A stretch of 64,000 nt of DNA from Acidovorax sp. Leaf160 (GTDB lineage Bacteria; Pseudomonadota; Gammaproteobacteria; Burkholderiales; Burkholderiaceae_C): contig NZ_LMOV01000023.1 in NCBI RefSeq assembly GCF_001424265.1, forward strand, positions 236,768 to 300,767. The letters run 5' to 3'. This document shows, in pieces, positions 8,396 through 17,930 of this stretch. Made by a program: the position numbers and the translations under genes. Positions within the stretch are counted from its first letter, which is position 1; each line of letters starts with the position of its first letter. The notes under the pieces are model-generated. The model worked only from the letters and a program-made list of their open reading frames with translations, ran no database searches and was not told the DNA's origin.

Positions 8396-9745
8396 ATTGG
8401 TGTGCGTCGGCCCCGTCACCACCAAATCGCCCAAGGCGCCGAAGTAGCCATAGGCATCGTTGCGGTCCAGGTACACCGCGATGCGCAGGCCGGCCGCCTC
8501 GGCCCGGGCCAGGGTATCGGGGGCGACGCGCGCGCCGGCGTTGTCCTCCACCCCGTCGATGCCATCGGTATCGGCCGCCAGCGCCCACACGCCCGGCTGA
8601 CCCTGCAGCGCCTGGGCCAGGCCCATGCAGAACTCCCCCGCCCGGCCGCCCCGGCCGCGCGGCGTGCCCGGTGCCTGCGGGCGCACCGTCACGGTGGTCT
8701 CGCCGCCCGAGAGGATCACGCAAGGGCGTGCGAACGGCTGCCCGTGGCGCGCCACCGCCCGGGCCAGCGCGGCATGCACCTTGCCCACCTCGCGCGATTC
8801 GCCCTCCATCTCGTCCGACAGGACGTACGCCGGCACGCCCGCCGCCCGCGCCGCCTCGGCCGCGGCCTCCAGCGACTCGCGGGGCGTGGCCGTCAGGTGC
8901 ACCGCATGGCCGCCGAAGAGTGGGTCGCCCGGCTTGGGCGTTTCCAGCGCGCCCGACTGCAGGGCTGCGTGGACGGCGGGCGGAACCTCGATGCGGTAGC
9001 GCTCCAGGATGTCCAGCGCGTCCGCGCAGGTGGTCGCATCCGCCACCGTCGGTCCGCTGGCGATGATCGACGGGTCGTCGCCCGGCACGTCGCTGATGGT
9101 GAGCGTGACCACCCGGGCCGGCGCGCAGGCCGCTGCCAGCCGCCCGCCCTTGATGCGCGAGAGGTGCTTGCGCACGCAGTTCATCTCGTCGATGGCGGCG
9201 CCGCTGTCCAGCAGCGCGCGGTTGATGCGCTGCTTGTCTTCCAGCGCCAGGCCCTGCGCAGGCAGGGTGAGCAGGGCCGAGCCGCCGCCGGAGATCAGGC
9301 ACAGCACCAGGTCGTCCTGCGTCAGCCCGTGCGTGAGCGCGAGCATGCGCTGGGCCGCCTCCATCCCCGCCGCATCGGGCACCGGGTGGGCTGCCTCCAC
9401 CACCTCGATGCGCGGGGCCGGTCCGGCGGGCCGGGGCGGCGTGTGGCCGTAGCGCGTGACGACCAGGCCGCTCAGAGGCGCATCGGCCGGCCAGAGCGCC
9501 TCCACCGCCTGCGCCATCGCTCCGGCGGCCTTGCCCGCGCCGAGCACCAGGGTGCGGCCGCCGCCCGCTGCCGGCGGGGGGGCCGGCAGGAAGGCCGCAG
9601 TGTTGTGCAGCGGCAGCGCGCGGCGCACGGCCACGCCGAGCAGGTACTCCAGGAAGCGCGCCGGCTCGGCGGCGGGGTCGGGGGCCGCAGGGTGGCCGGC
9701 GGCAGAGTCGCGAGAAGAAATGGGGGCGCAAGCGGTGTCTGTCAT
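8363..9745 (-). CDS. Glycerate 2-kinase (MOFRL family)
   Basis: The protein has 460 residues from the ATG at 9745, which has a GGAG ribosome site. It shows the glycerate kinase/hydroxypyruvate-reductase-like fold: VLGAGKAAGAMA (nucleotide-type loop), CLISGGGSALLTLP, NCVRKHLSRIKGGRLA, TISDVPGDDPSIIASGPT and a C-terminal MOFRL domain (AADTDGIDG, NDAYGYF, GPTHTNVND). It phosphorylates D-glycerate to 2-phosphoglycerate, the last step in moving purine-derived glyoxylate into glycolysis. Gcl and tartronate semialdehyde reductase, needed upstream, are not in this window. It is divergent from a DctA-type carrier across a TTGTATGCAA site. GlxK/TtuD naming is not decided by sequence alone. Confidence 0.9.
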   Translation of the reverse strand: MTDTACAPISSRDSAAGHPAAPDPAAEPARFLEYLLGVAVRRALPLHNTAAFLPAPPPAAGGGRTLVLGAGKAAGAMAQAVEALWPADAPLSGLVVTRYGHTPPRPAGPAPRIEVVEAAHPVPDAAGMEAAQRMLALTHGLTQDDLVLCLISGGGSALLTLPAQGLALEDKQRINRALLDSGAAIDEMNCVRKHLSRIKGGRLAAACAPARVVTLTISDVPGDDPSIIASGPTVADATTCADALDILERYRIEVPPAVHAALQSGALETPKPGDPLFGGHAVHLTATPRESLEAAAEAARAAGVPAYVLSDEMEGESREVGKVHAALARAVARHGQPFARPCVILSGGETTVTVRPQAPGTPRGRGGRAGEFCMGLAQALQGQPGVWALAADTDGIDGVEDNAGARVAPDTLARAEAAGLRIAVYLDRNDAYGYFGALGDLVVTGPTHTNVNDFRALLIL

Positions 9746-9849
9746 GAGGGGTCTCCGCCGTGCATTCTGAGGCCCTGCCCGCGCTGCTGCCGGCGCGACA
9801 CAGCGCGGGATAACCCCAGGGCGCGTCCGCCCCACAGATGTCTACAGTT

Positions 9850-9861
9850 CTTGTATGCAAG
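9850..9861. promoter_or_regulatory. Possible weak copy of the GTATAC operator
   Basis: CTTGTATGCAAG lies in the divergent glycerate kinase/dctA region. It differs by one base from the TTGTATACAA core seen at 14269, so the same GntR group may act here. Its symmetric centre is imperfect. Confidence 0.35.
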
Positions 9862-9914
9862 ACCCGTACGCGGGGCTGCGCGCTGCTTTTCGGTCTCAAC
9901 CACAGAGGTTCTCG

Positions 9915-11279
<1,365 letters not shown>

Positions 11280-11367
11280 TTCTTGATCGGCAGGGCCAGG
11301 CCGGTTAAGAGAATGTAAACAAAAGCAACCGGGTTTGGGCTATACCCCTCAAGTCCCCCCGCCGACG

Positions 11368-11387
11368 CGGTCCTCCCTGGAGGACCG
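11368..11387 (+). other. 20-bp palindrome in the chemoreceptor leader
   Basis: CGGTCCTCCCTGGAGGACCG is a perfect palindrome 25 bp before the chemoreceptor ATG. It could be a protein site or a tight RNA hairpin. Its GGAGGA is too far from ATG 11413 to be the direct ribosome site. Confidence 0.4.
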
Positions 11388-11412
11388 TGGGCTCCACCCA
11401 TTGTGCAGACCC

Positions 11413-13248
11413 ATGCTCCAGACCCTTCGCTCCAAAATCCTGGCCATCAGCACCGCTACCGTGGTCTGTGCCCTCGCCATCACCGGTGCTGCCACCTACA
11501 CCATCACCCGGGACAGCACCTTCCAGACCATCGAGCAGGACCTGGACGCCATCACCGCCGGCAACACCATGGCGATCGACCAGTGGGTGGCATCCAAGGC
11601 GCTGGCGGTGACGGCCGCCGCCGCCGCCATCGAACCAGGCGACCCGCACGACTACGCCGCCTACATGGGCAAGGCGAGCGGCTTTCCCATCACCACCGTG
11701 GGCTGGGAAGACAAGAGCTTCAAATCCACCACGCAGACGGCCGCAGGCTACGACCCCACGGCACGCCCCTGGTACAAGGCCGCCGTCCAGGCCGGCAAGC
11801 TCACCGTGACCAAGCCCTACGGAGACTCCAGCACCGGGGTCTCCTTCGTCGCTTTCGTGGCGCCCATGCTGCGCAGCGGGGCGCTGCAGGGCGTCATCAG
11901 CGGCGCGGTGCCGCTGACCGGAGTGCGCGACGTGGTGGCGGCCATTCGCCCGACGCCCAGCAGCCTGGGCTTCGTCGTCAGCACCGACGGCCAGGTGCTG
12001 GCCCATGCCGACGCCAAGATCATCCTGAAGCCCGCCGCCGAGATCTCCCCCATGCTGACCCCGGCGGCCCTGGCCGCCCTGGCCACGGCCAGGCAGCCGC
12101 TGGAGGTGGAGCTGGACGGCCGCGCGAAGCTGCTCAAGGCCCGCGCCGTGCAGGGCACGGACTGGCTGCTGGTGGTGGCGCTGGACAAGGCCGAGGCCAC
12201 CGCCGGCCTGCGCAGCGTGCTGGGCACGCTGGCCGTGGCCATCGTGCTGCTGGCGCTGATCGCCGCCGCCGTGTCGGCAGCGCTGACGGCCACCTCCTTC
12301 CGCCGCCTGTCGCAGGTGCGCGACGCCATGGACACCGTGGGCTCGGGCGGCGGCGACCTGACGCAGCGCCTGCCCGTGCATGGCCATGACGAGGTGGCGC
12401 AGATCGCCCGCTCGTTCAACCAGTTCGTCGAGCAGATCGGCACCGTGCTCAAGGACGTGCAAGGCGGCGTCGAGTCGATGAAGACCGCCACCGACGAGAT
12501 CAAGGCCGGCAACCAGGACCTGTCCAACCGCACCGAGGGCTCGGCCAGCGCCATCCAGCAAACCTCGGCCTCGCTGTCGCAGCTCACCGTGAACGTGAAG
12601 CAGTCGGCCGAGGCCGCAGCCCTGGCCACGCGCCTGGCCAACGAGGCCAGCGCCTCGGCCGCCCGGGGCGGTGAGGTGGTGGGCAGCGCGGTCAGCACCA
12701 TGGACGACATCTCGGGCGCTTCGTCCAAGATCGGCGAGATCATCGGGGTGATCGATTCGATCGCCTTCCAGACCAACATCCTGGCGCTGAACGCCGCGGT
12801 CGAGGCGGCCCGCGCGGGCGAGCAGGGCCGCGGCTTCGCCGTGGTGGCCGCCGAAGTGCGCAGCCTGGCGCACCGCAGCGCGACCGCCGCCAAGGAGATC
12901 AAGACGCTGATCGATGCCTCCGGCGCCAGCGTGGTCACCGGCACGCAGCGGGTGCGGGCCGCAGGCGAGACGATGGGCGAGATCGTCGAGGGCATCCGCC
13001 GCGTGGCGCAGATCATCGGCGAGATCAACAGCTCGATGACCGAGCAGAGCCTGGGCATCGGGCAGATCAACCAGGCGGTGGCCGAGATGGACCGCGCCAC
13101 GCAGCAGAACGCAGCGCTGGTGGAGGAATCCACCGCCGCGTCGTCGGTGCTGAACGAGCAGGCGCACCACCTTTCGCGCACCGTGGCGGGCTTCACGCTG
13201 GAGCGCTCCGGCGGAGCCGGCGCTCCAGGGTCCCTGCGGCTGCGATGA
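11413..13248 (+). CDS. Methyl-accepting chemotaxis protein with dCache sensor
   Basis: The receptor has 611 residues: TM1 at about 8-29, periplasmic dCache_1 domain 35-268, TM2 about 270-293, HAMP 295-350 and the signalling domain to the end, with the hairpin tip around 445-470 ([21 protein letters not shown] region). The membrane-distal pocket shows R118-P-W-Y121 and a PYGD segment further on, the pattern typical of amine-carboxylate or related small-ligand dCache domains. No CheR-binding pentapeptide ends the protein. Its place between a carrier and purine regulators makes an attractant from the purine pathway plausible, but the ligand cannot be read from sequence. Confidence 0.92.
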   Translation: MLQTLRSKILAISTATVVCALAITGAATYTITRDSTFQTIEQDLDAITAGNTMAIDQWVASKALAVTAAAAAIEPGDPHDYAAYMGKASGFPITTVGWEDKSFKSTTQTAAGYDPTARPWYKAAVQAGKLTVTKPYGDSSTGVSFVAFVAPMLRSGALQGVISGAVPLTGVRDVVAAIRPTPSSLGFVVSTDGQVLAHADAKIILKPAAEISPMLTPAALAALATARQPLEVELDGRAKLLKARAVQGTDWLLVVALDKAEATAGLRSVLGTLAVAIVLLALIAAAVSAALTATSFRRLSQVRDAMDTVGSGGGDLTQRLPVHGHDEVAQIARSFNQFVEQIGTVLKDVQGGVESMKTATDEIKAGNQDLSNRTEGSASAIQQTSASLSQLTVNVKQSAEAAALATRLANEASASAARGGEVVGSAVSTMDDISGASSKIGEIIGVIDSIAFQTNILALNAAVEAARAGEQGRGFAVVAAEVRSLAHRSATAAKEIKTLIDASGASVVTGTQRVRAAGETMGEIVEGIRRVAQIIGEINSSMTEQSLGIGQINQAVAEMDRATQQNAALVEESTAASSVLNEQAHHLSRTVAGFTLERSGGAGAPGSLRLR

Positions 13249-13292
13249 TGCGGGCCTGATCCACCACTGCCGCCCTGCGCGCCCCGTTCCCG

Positions 13293-13985
13293 ATGAGCAT
13301 CAGCCAGACCCAGATCGCGCAGCAGGTGGTGGAATCCATCCTGGCCCAGAAGCTCTCTCCCGGCGAGCGGCTGGGCGAGCAGGAACTGGCCGATCTCTTC
13401 GGCGTCAGCCGCACCATGGTGCGCGAGGCACTGATGCAGTTGCAGGCGCGCGGCTTCATCGAAGTGCGGCCCCGGCGCGGCTGGTACGTGGTGGAGCCTT
13501 CGGTGGAAGACGCGCGCGATGCCTTCTCGGCCCGCCGCATCATCGAGTCGGGCATCCTGGCCGACGCCGGGCGCCCGCTGCAGCAGGCGGTGGTGCCGCG
13601 GCTGCGCGCCCACATCGCCGAGGAGCGCCAGGCCATCGAGGGGGCCGACGCCGCCACCCGCGCCTTCCTGCTGGCGGACTTCCACGTCTGCCTGGCCGAG
13701 GCCATGGGCCACCGCACGCTCAGCGACATCCTGCGCGACCTGACGGCGCGCACCACGCTGGCGGCATCGCTCTACCAGTCGCGCCACGAGGCCAGCCAGT
13801 CGTGCGCCGAGCATGCCGCCATCGTCGAGGCCCTGGAGGCAGGCGACGTCGCCCTGGCGCGCGACCGCATGCTGAGCCACATCGGCCATGTGGAAGATGC
13901 GCTCGACCCCAGCCAGCCCGTGGTGCGCGACCGGCTGCGGGAGTCGCTCACGCCGCTGCCGGCGGCGGTGCGCGCCGGCAACTGA
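13293..13985 (+). CDS. GntR-family regulator with FCD domain (purine cluster, copy 2)
   Basis: The 230-residue protein has a winged helix at about 8-72 (GERLGEQELADLFGVSRTMV) and an FCD domain at about 80-210 with the DFHVCLAEAMGH helix. It starts 44 bp after the chemoreceptor and is followed by a 359-bp gap before the NCS1 permease, which bears a GTATAC palindrome. It is a paralog of the regulators at 1479 and 16865. Its targets are likely the neighbouring transport genes. No sign of disruption. Confidence 0.85.
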   Translation: MSISQTQIAQQVVESILAQKLSPGERLGEQELADLFGVSRTMVREALMQLQARGFIEVRPRRGWYVVEPSVEDARDAFSARRIIESGILADAGRPLQQAVVPRLRAHIAEERQAIEGADAATRAFLLADFHVCLAEAMGHRTLSDILRDLTARTTLAASLYQSRHEASQSCAEHAAIVEALEAGDVALARDRMLSHIGHVEDALDPSQPVVRDRLRESLTPLPAAVRAGN

Positions 13986-14344
13986 AAGCGCCGGGCCACC
14001 GGGCCCGGGCTAGCCCACAGCCTCGGGCGGTGCGGAATGCGCCACCCGCGCGCGGACCGGCCAGCCTGCGCGCCGCCTTGCCGCCCGGCGTTCCCGATCC
14101 ACGCCCCATCCACGACCGGGCACCGACGAGCCGTTTGCCGGCTGCTGCCCCGGCCTCCTCCACGCGCCCGCCCCGCCGCAGGCCGCGCATGCATCTTGCT
14201 CAGCCCAGCGGCAAGCGGGTAAGTCCCATGCTTTGCACCACACCAGGGCCTTGGAATGCCGCCCCGAGTTGTATACAAAGATGGATGCATTAAAAGCGTG
14301 CAAAAACTCAACCGCCGCCCCACCACCATGCACCAGGAGAGACC
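13986..14344. other. 359-bp gap before the NCS1 permease
   Basis: No credible gene. It holds GC-rich inverted sequence near 13991-14016 (GGGCTAGCCC at 14007-14016), the TTGTATACAA palindrome at 14269-14278, a GTGCAAAAA half-site near 14298 and the ribosome site CAGGAGAG just before ATG 14345. Confidence 0.6.
14269..14278. promoter_or_regulatory. TTGTATACAA operator before the NCS1 permease
   Basis: A perfect 10-bp palindrome 66 bp upstream of the permease ATG. Its core is the same GTATAC as at 1435 and 22115. A second half-site GTGCAAAAA lies about 20 bp downstream, and a similar word is present before the xanthine permease. Confidence 0.65.
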
Positions 14345-15877
14345 ATGCCCACTGTGATTAGTCCTGCCGGCGCCGCAGGCACGCCAGCGACCGCAGCCCC
14401 TTCAGCCCTGTCCACCAGCTCGCCGCACGGCGGCAACGCGCTCATCAAGCCGGACTACCACCCGCGCCTGACCAACGAAGACCTCGCTCCGCTGAAAAAG
14501 CAGACCTGGGGCCAATACAACATCTTCGCGTTCTGGATGTCGGACGTGCACAGCGTGGGCGGCTACGTCACCGCCGGCAGCCTGTTCGCGCTGGGCCTGT
14601 CCAGCTGGCACGTGCTGGCGGCGCTTCTCATCGGCATCGTCATCGTGCAGTTCTTCTGCAACCTGGTGGCCAAGCCCAGCCAGGTGACGGGCGTGCCCTA
14701 TCCGGTGATCTGCCGCGCGTCGTTCGGCGTGCTGGGCGCCAACATTCCCGCCATCATCCGCGGGCTGATCGCGGTGGCCTGGTACGGCATCCAGACCTAC
14801 CTGGCCTCCAGCGCCTTCATGATCCTGGCGCTGCATTTCTACCCCTCGCTGGACGCCTATGCCGACGTGGCGCAGCACGGCTTCGCCGGTCTGTCGACCC
14901 TGGGCTGGGTGTCGTTCATGGTGATGTGGGTACTGCAGGCGCTGGTGTTCTGGCACGGCATGGAGGCGATCCGCCGCTTCATCGACTGGGCCGGCCCGGG
15001 CGTCTACGTGGTGATGGGCATCCTCTGCGGCTGGCTGGTCTGGAAGGCCGGCTGGAAGAACATCGACCTGAACCTGGGCGGCGTGCGCTTCCAGGGCTGG
15101 GACGCAGTGCCGGTGATGCTTTCGGCCATCGCGCTGGTGGTGAGCTATTTCAGCGGCCCCATGCTCAACTTCGGCGACTTCTCCCGTTACGGCAAGAGCT
15201 TCGATGCGGTCAAGAAGGGCAACTTCTGGGGCCTGCCGGTCAACTTCGTCTTCTTCTCGCTGCTCACCGTCATCACCACCGCCGCCACGCTGCCCGTGTT
15301 CGGCGAGCTCATCACCGACCCGGTGCACACCGTGGGCCGCATCGATTCGACCACCGCCGTGGTGCTGGGCGCGCTCACCTTCATGATCGCCACCGTCGGC
15401 ATCAACATCGTGGCCAACTTCGTGTCGCCCGCGTTCGACTTCTCCAACGTGGCGCCGCAGCACATCAGCTGGCGCACGGGCGGCATGATCGCCGCCGTCG
15501 GCTCGATCTTCATCACGCCCTGGAACCTCTACAACAACCCGCAGGTCATCCACTACACGCTGGACATCCTGGGCTCGTTCATCGGCCCGCTGTTCGGCAT
15601 TCTGATCGCCGACTACTACTTCGTTCGACGCCAGCAGGTGGTGGTGGACGACCTCTACAGCATGAAGCCCGAGGGCCGCTACTGGTACCAGAACGGCTAC
15701 AACCCCCGCGCCGTGATGACCATGGTGCCCGCCGCGCTGGTGCCCATCCTCTGCGTGATCGTGCCCAGCTGGCGCGGCGCGGCGAACTACGCCTGGTTCA
15801 TCGGCATGGGCCTGGGCTTCGTCATCTACATGGCCCTGAACCGCGACAAGACCACCACCCACCCCGGAAAGAACTGA
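14345..15877 (+). CDS. NCS1-family nucleobase/allantoin permease
   Basis: The 510-residue membrane protein has the NCS1 (Mhp1/PucI/CodB) pattern of about twelve helices. Diagnostic parts are LTNEDLAPLKKQTWGQYNIF, FWMSDVHSVGGYVTAGSLF in the first helix, RASFGVLGANIPAIIRGLIAV and ADYYFVRRQQVVVDDLY near the end. NCS1 carriers move purines, cytosine, hydantoins or allantoin with Na+ or H+. The next gene, 8 bp on, is an allantoin/hydantoin racemase-like protein, so allantoin or a hydantoin is the favoured substrate. The N-terminal 35 residues are low complexity and cytoplasmic. It has its own GTATAC operator. Confidence 0.9.
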   Translation: MPTVISPAGAAGTPATAAPSALSTSSPHGGNALIKPDYHPRLTNEDLAPLKKQTWGQYNIFAFWMSDVHSVGGYVTAGSLFALGLSSWHVLAALLIGIVIVQFFCNLVAKPSQVTGVPYPVICRASFGVLGANIPAIIRGLIAVAWYGIQTYLASSAFMILALHFYPSLDAYADVAQHGFAGLSTLGWVSFMVMWVLQALVFWHGMEAIRRFIDWAGPGVYVVMGILCGWLVWKAGWKNIDLNLGGVRFQGWDAVPVMLSAIALVVSYFSGPMLNFGDFSRYGKSFDAVKKGNFWGLPVNFVFFSLLTVITTAATLPVFGELITDPVHTVGRIDSTTAVVLGALTFMIATVGINIVANFVSPAFDFSNVAPQHISWRTGGMIAAVGSIFITPWNLYNNPQVIHYTLDILGSFIGPLFGILIADYYFVRRQQVVVDDLYSMKPEGRYWYQNGYNPRAVMTMVPAALVPILCVIVPSWRGAANYAWFIGMGLGFVIYMALNRDKTTTHPGKN

Positions 15878-15885
15878 CTCTCATC

Positions 15886-16641
15886 GTGCGCATCAAGATC
15901 ATCAACCCCAACACCACCTGGAGCATGACCGACAAGATCGGCGACTGCGCACGCGCCGTGGCGCGGCCGGGCACCGAGGTGATCGCCGTCAGCCCCGCCA
16001 TGGGCCCTGCGTCCATCGAAAGCCATTACGACGAGGCCCTGGCCGTGCCCGGCCTGCTGCAGGAGATCGCCCTGGGCGAGGCGGCCGGTGTCGATGGCTA
16101 TGTGATCGCCTGCTTCGGCGACCCGGGCCTGAAGGCCGCCCGCGAGCTGGCGCGCGGCCCGGTGCTGGGCATCGCCGAAGCGGCCATGCACCTGGCCAGC
16201 ATGGTGGGGACGCGCTTTTCGGTGGTGACCACGCTCGGCCGCACCATGGGCCAAGCCTGGCACCTGGCCGAGATCTACGGCATGGAACGCTTCTGCGCCA
16301 ACGTGCGCGCCTGCGAACTGCCGGTGCTGGAGCTGGAAGTGCCCGGCTCCAACGCGCGCGAACGCATCGTGGAGGAATGCCGCCGCGCGCTGGCCGAGGA
16401 CGGCTGCGACACCATCGTGCTGGGCTGCGCCGGCATGGCCGACCTGTGCGAACACGTCGGCCAGACGCTGGGCGTGCCGGTGATCGACGGCGTGGCGGCC
16501 GCCACCACGCTGGTCGAGTCGCTGGTGACGCTGCGGCTGGCGACCAGCAAGCACGGCGAACTGGCGCGCCCGCTGCCCAAGGCGATGGCCGGCGCGCTGG
16601 CCGGCTTCGCGCTGGCCGCGGCGGCGCCCGCACGCGCATAG
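15886..16641 (+). CDS. Aspartate/glutamate/hydantoin racemase family protein (candidate allantoin racemase)
   Basis: The 251-residue protein from GTG 15886 starts VRIKIINPNTTWSMT, the usual beginning of hydantoin racemases. The two catalytic cysteines are present: Cys76 in VIACFGDPG and Cys181 in VLGCAGM. It follows the NCS1 permease by 8 bp and is surely co-transcribed. Members of this family racemise 5-substituted hydantoins; HpxA interconverts R- and S-allantoin so that an S-specific allantoinase (PuuE here) can use both. GGAAAG at 15864 is a distant ribosome site; no better start is seen. Allantoin racemase is inferred from the pathway. Confidence 0.82.
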   Translation: MRIKIINPNTTWSMTDKIGDCARAVARPGTEVIAVSPAMGPASIESHYDEALAVPGLLQEIALGEAAGVDGYVIACFGDPGLKAARELARGPVLGIAEAAMHLASMVGTRFSVVTTLGRTMGQAWHLAEIYGMERFCANVRACELPVLELEVPGSNARERIVEECRRALAEDGCDTIVLGCAGMADLCEHVGQTLGVPVIDGVAAATTLVESLVTLRLATSKHGELARPLPKAMAGALAGFALAAAAPARA

Positions 16642-16727
16642 CGGGGTGCGGGGCGGGGCTTAGGGCCCCGTACGCGCCCACCCCGCGCCCACCCCACGCC
16701 CGTGGGTGCGGTGACGCGGGGGGCATC

Positions 16728-16796
16728 TGCTATTTTCTTCATAGCAACATGTTCTGGCACCGCAATCCTTTCGAGCCCATTCGTTCGGAAAACCCT
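16728..16796 (+). repeat. Dispersed short intergenic repeat, copy R3 (degenerate)
   Basis: CTTCATAGCAACATGTTCTG and what follows align with the repeat family at ATAGCAA and CACCGCAA, but the terminal GCGC is changed to TCCT. It is the weakest copy. Confidence 0.4.
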
Positions 16797-16864
16797 GACG
16801 CCGCCTGGGCCTGCCGCTATCTTTCTTGAAACCTTCCGCCCGCCGTCCGCGCCACAATCGCTCC

Positions 16865-17728
16865 ATGTCCCGCGCCGCCCCCTCCCCCGCCCCTGCTCCC
16901 AGTGACCCGACCGCGCCTGCCAAGGCGAACGCGCCCCAGGCCCGGCCCGCCGCCCGGCGCGCGCGGGCGCCGAAGCCGGTGACGGGCGAGCCCCCCACCG
17001 CGCCCTCTGCGCCCTCCGCGCCCGTCGCGCCGCGCGCCGAGGGCGAAGCCGCCCAGGCTTCCATCGAAAGCATCGCCCGCGACCTGGCCACCGCCATCGT
17101 CGAGAAGCGCCTGCCGCCCGGCACCTGGCTGCGCGAGGAGGCGCTGGGCCGCGTCTATTCGGTCAGCCGCACCAAGATCCGCGCGGCCCTGGTGATGCTG
17201 GCCAAGGACCGGCTGATCGAGACCGTTCCCGACAAGGGCTCGTTCGTCAGCCGCCCGAGCGTGCAGGAGGCGCGCGAGGTGTTCGCCGTGCGCCGCATCC
17301 TCGAAAGCGAAGTCGTGCGCCTCTTCGTGGCGCAGGCCAGCCGCGCCGACTACCAGCTGCTCGAGCAGCACATCCGCTTCGAGCGCAGCACGCTCAAGAC
17401 CAGCACCACCGCCGGCCACGTGCAGGAAAAGCTGCTGGGCGACTTCCACGTCGCGCTGGCCGAAGCCACCGGCAACCAGACCCTGGCGCAACTGGTGAGC
17501 GACCTGGTGGCGCGCTGCTCGCTGATCGCCATGCTCTACCACTCGTCGAACGACCCGCACTGCTCGTCGGGCGAACATGCGGAGTTCCTGCGCATCTGCA
17601 AGAGCGGCGACGCCGACGCGGCTGTGGCCTGCATGGTCGAGCACCTGGCCCGCATCGAGGCCAGCCTGGCGCTCGACTCCGAACGCGCCGACCGCCAGCA
17701 CGACCTGGTCAAGGCGCTGCTGGCCTGA
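16865..17728 (+). CDS. GntR-family regulator with FCD domain and Pro/Ala-rich N-terminal tail (copy 3)
   Basis: From ATG 16865 the protein has 287 residues. The first about 65 are a Pro/Ala/Arg-rich tail (APSPAPAPSDP and similar) not found in copies 1 and 2. The winged helix spans about 70-135 and the FCD domain about 140-272 (VFAVRRILESEVVRLFVAQ, LLGDFHVALAEATGNQTLA). A shorter start is possible but no ATG occurs near the helix. It precedes the xanthine permease, whose upstream region carries GTATAC-like half-sites. Likely a transport or purine regulator. Confidence 0.82.
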   Translation: MSRAAPSPAPAPSDPTAPAKANAPQARPAARRARAPKPVTGEPPTAPSAPSAPVAPRAEGEAAQASIESIARDLATAIVEKRLPPGTWLREEALGRVYSVSRTKIRAALVMLAKDRLIETVPDKGSFVSRPSVQEAREVFAVRRILESEVVRLFVAQASRADYQLLEQHIRFERSTLKTSTTAGHVQEKLLGDFHVALAEATGNQTLAQLVSDLVARCSLIAMLYHSSNDPHCSSGEHAEFLRICKSGDADAAVACMVEHLARIEASLALDSERADRQHDLVKALLA

Positions 17729-17863
17729 TTCCCTCCGGCACCCGCACCCGGCCCCACGCCGGCGGGCCTCAGCGGGGCTCAGCGGGGCTCAGCGGGTGCC
17801 AGGGGCGGCAGGGGCGGCCGGGGTGCCGATCGTCGCGGGTTTTCACCGTGGTCTTGGCACCTA

Positions 17864-17901
17864 TTTTGCATACACTTTTTCCATACATCGATGTGTGCAA
17901 A
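17864..17901. promoter_or_regulatory. Operator-like half-sites before the xanthine permease
   Basis: GCATACACTTTT (17868-17879) matches 11 of 12 bases of the right half of the uraH palindrome (GTATACACTTTT). GTGTGCAAAAA lies about 15 bp downstream in the opposite sense. The set sits about 30-65 bp before ATG 17931. Confidence 0.55.
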
Positions 17902-17930
17902 AAGGCATCGCGCCCGAAGGAATCCGCCCC

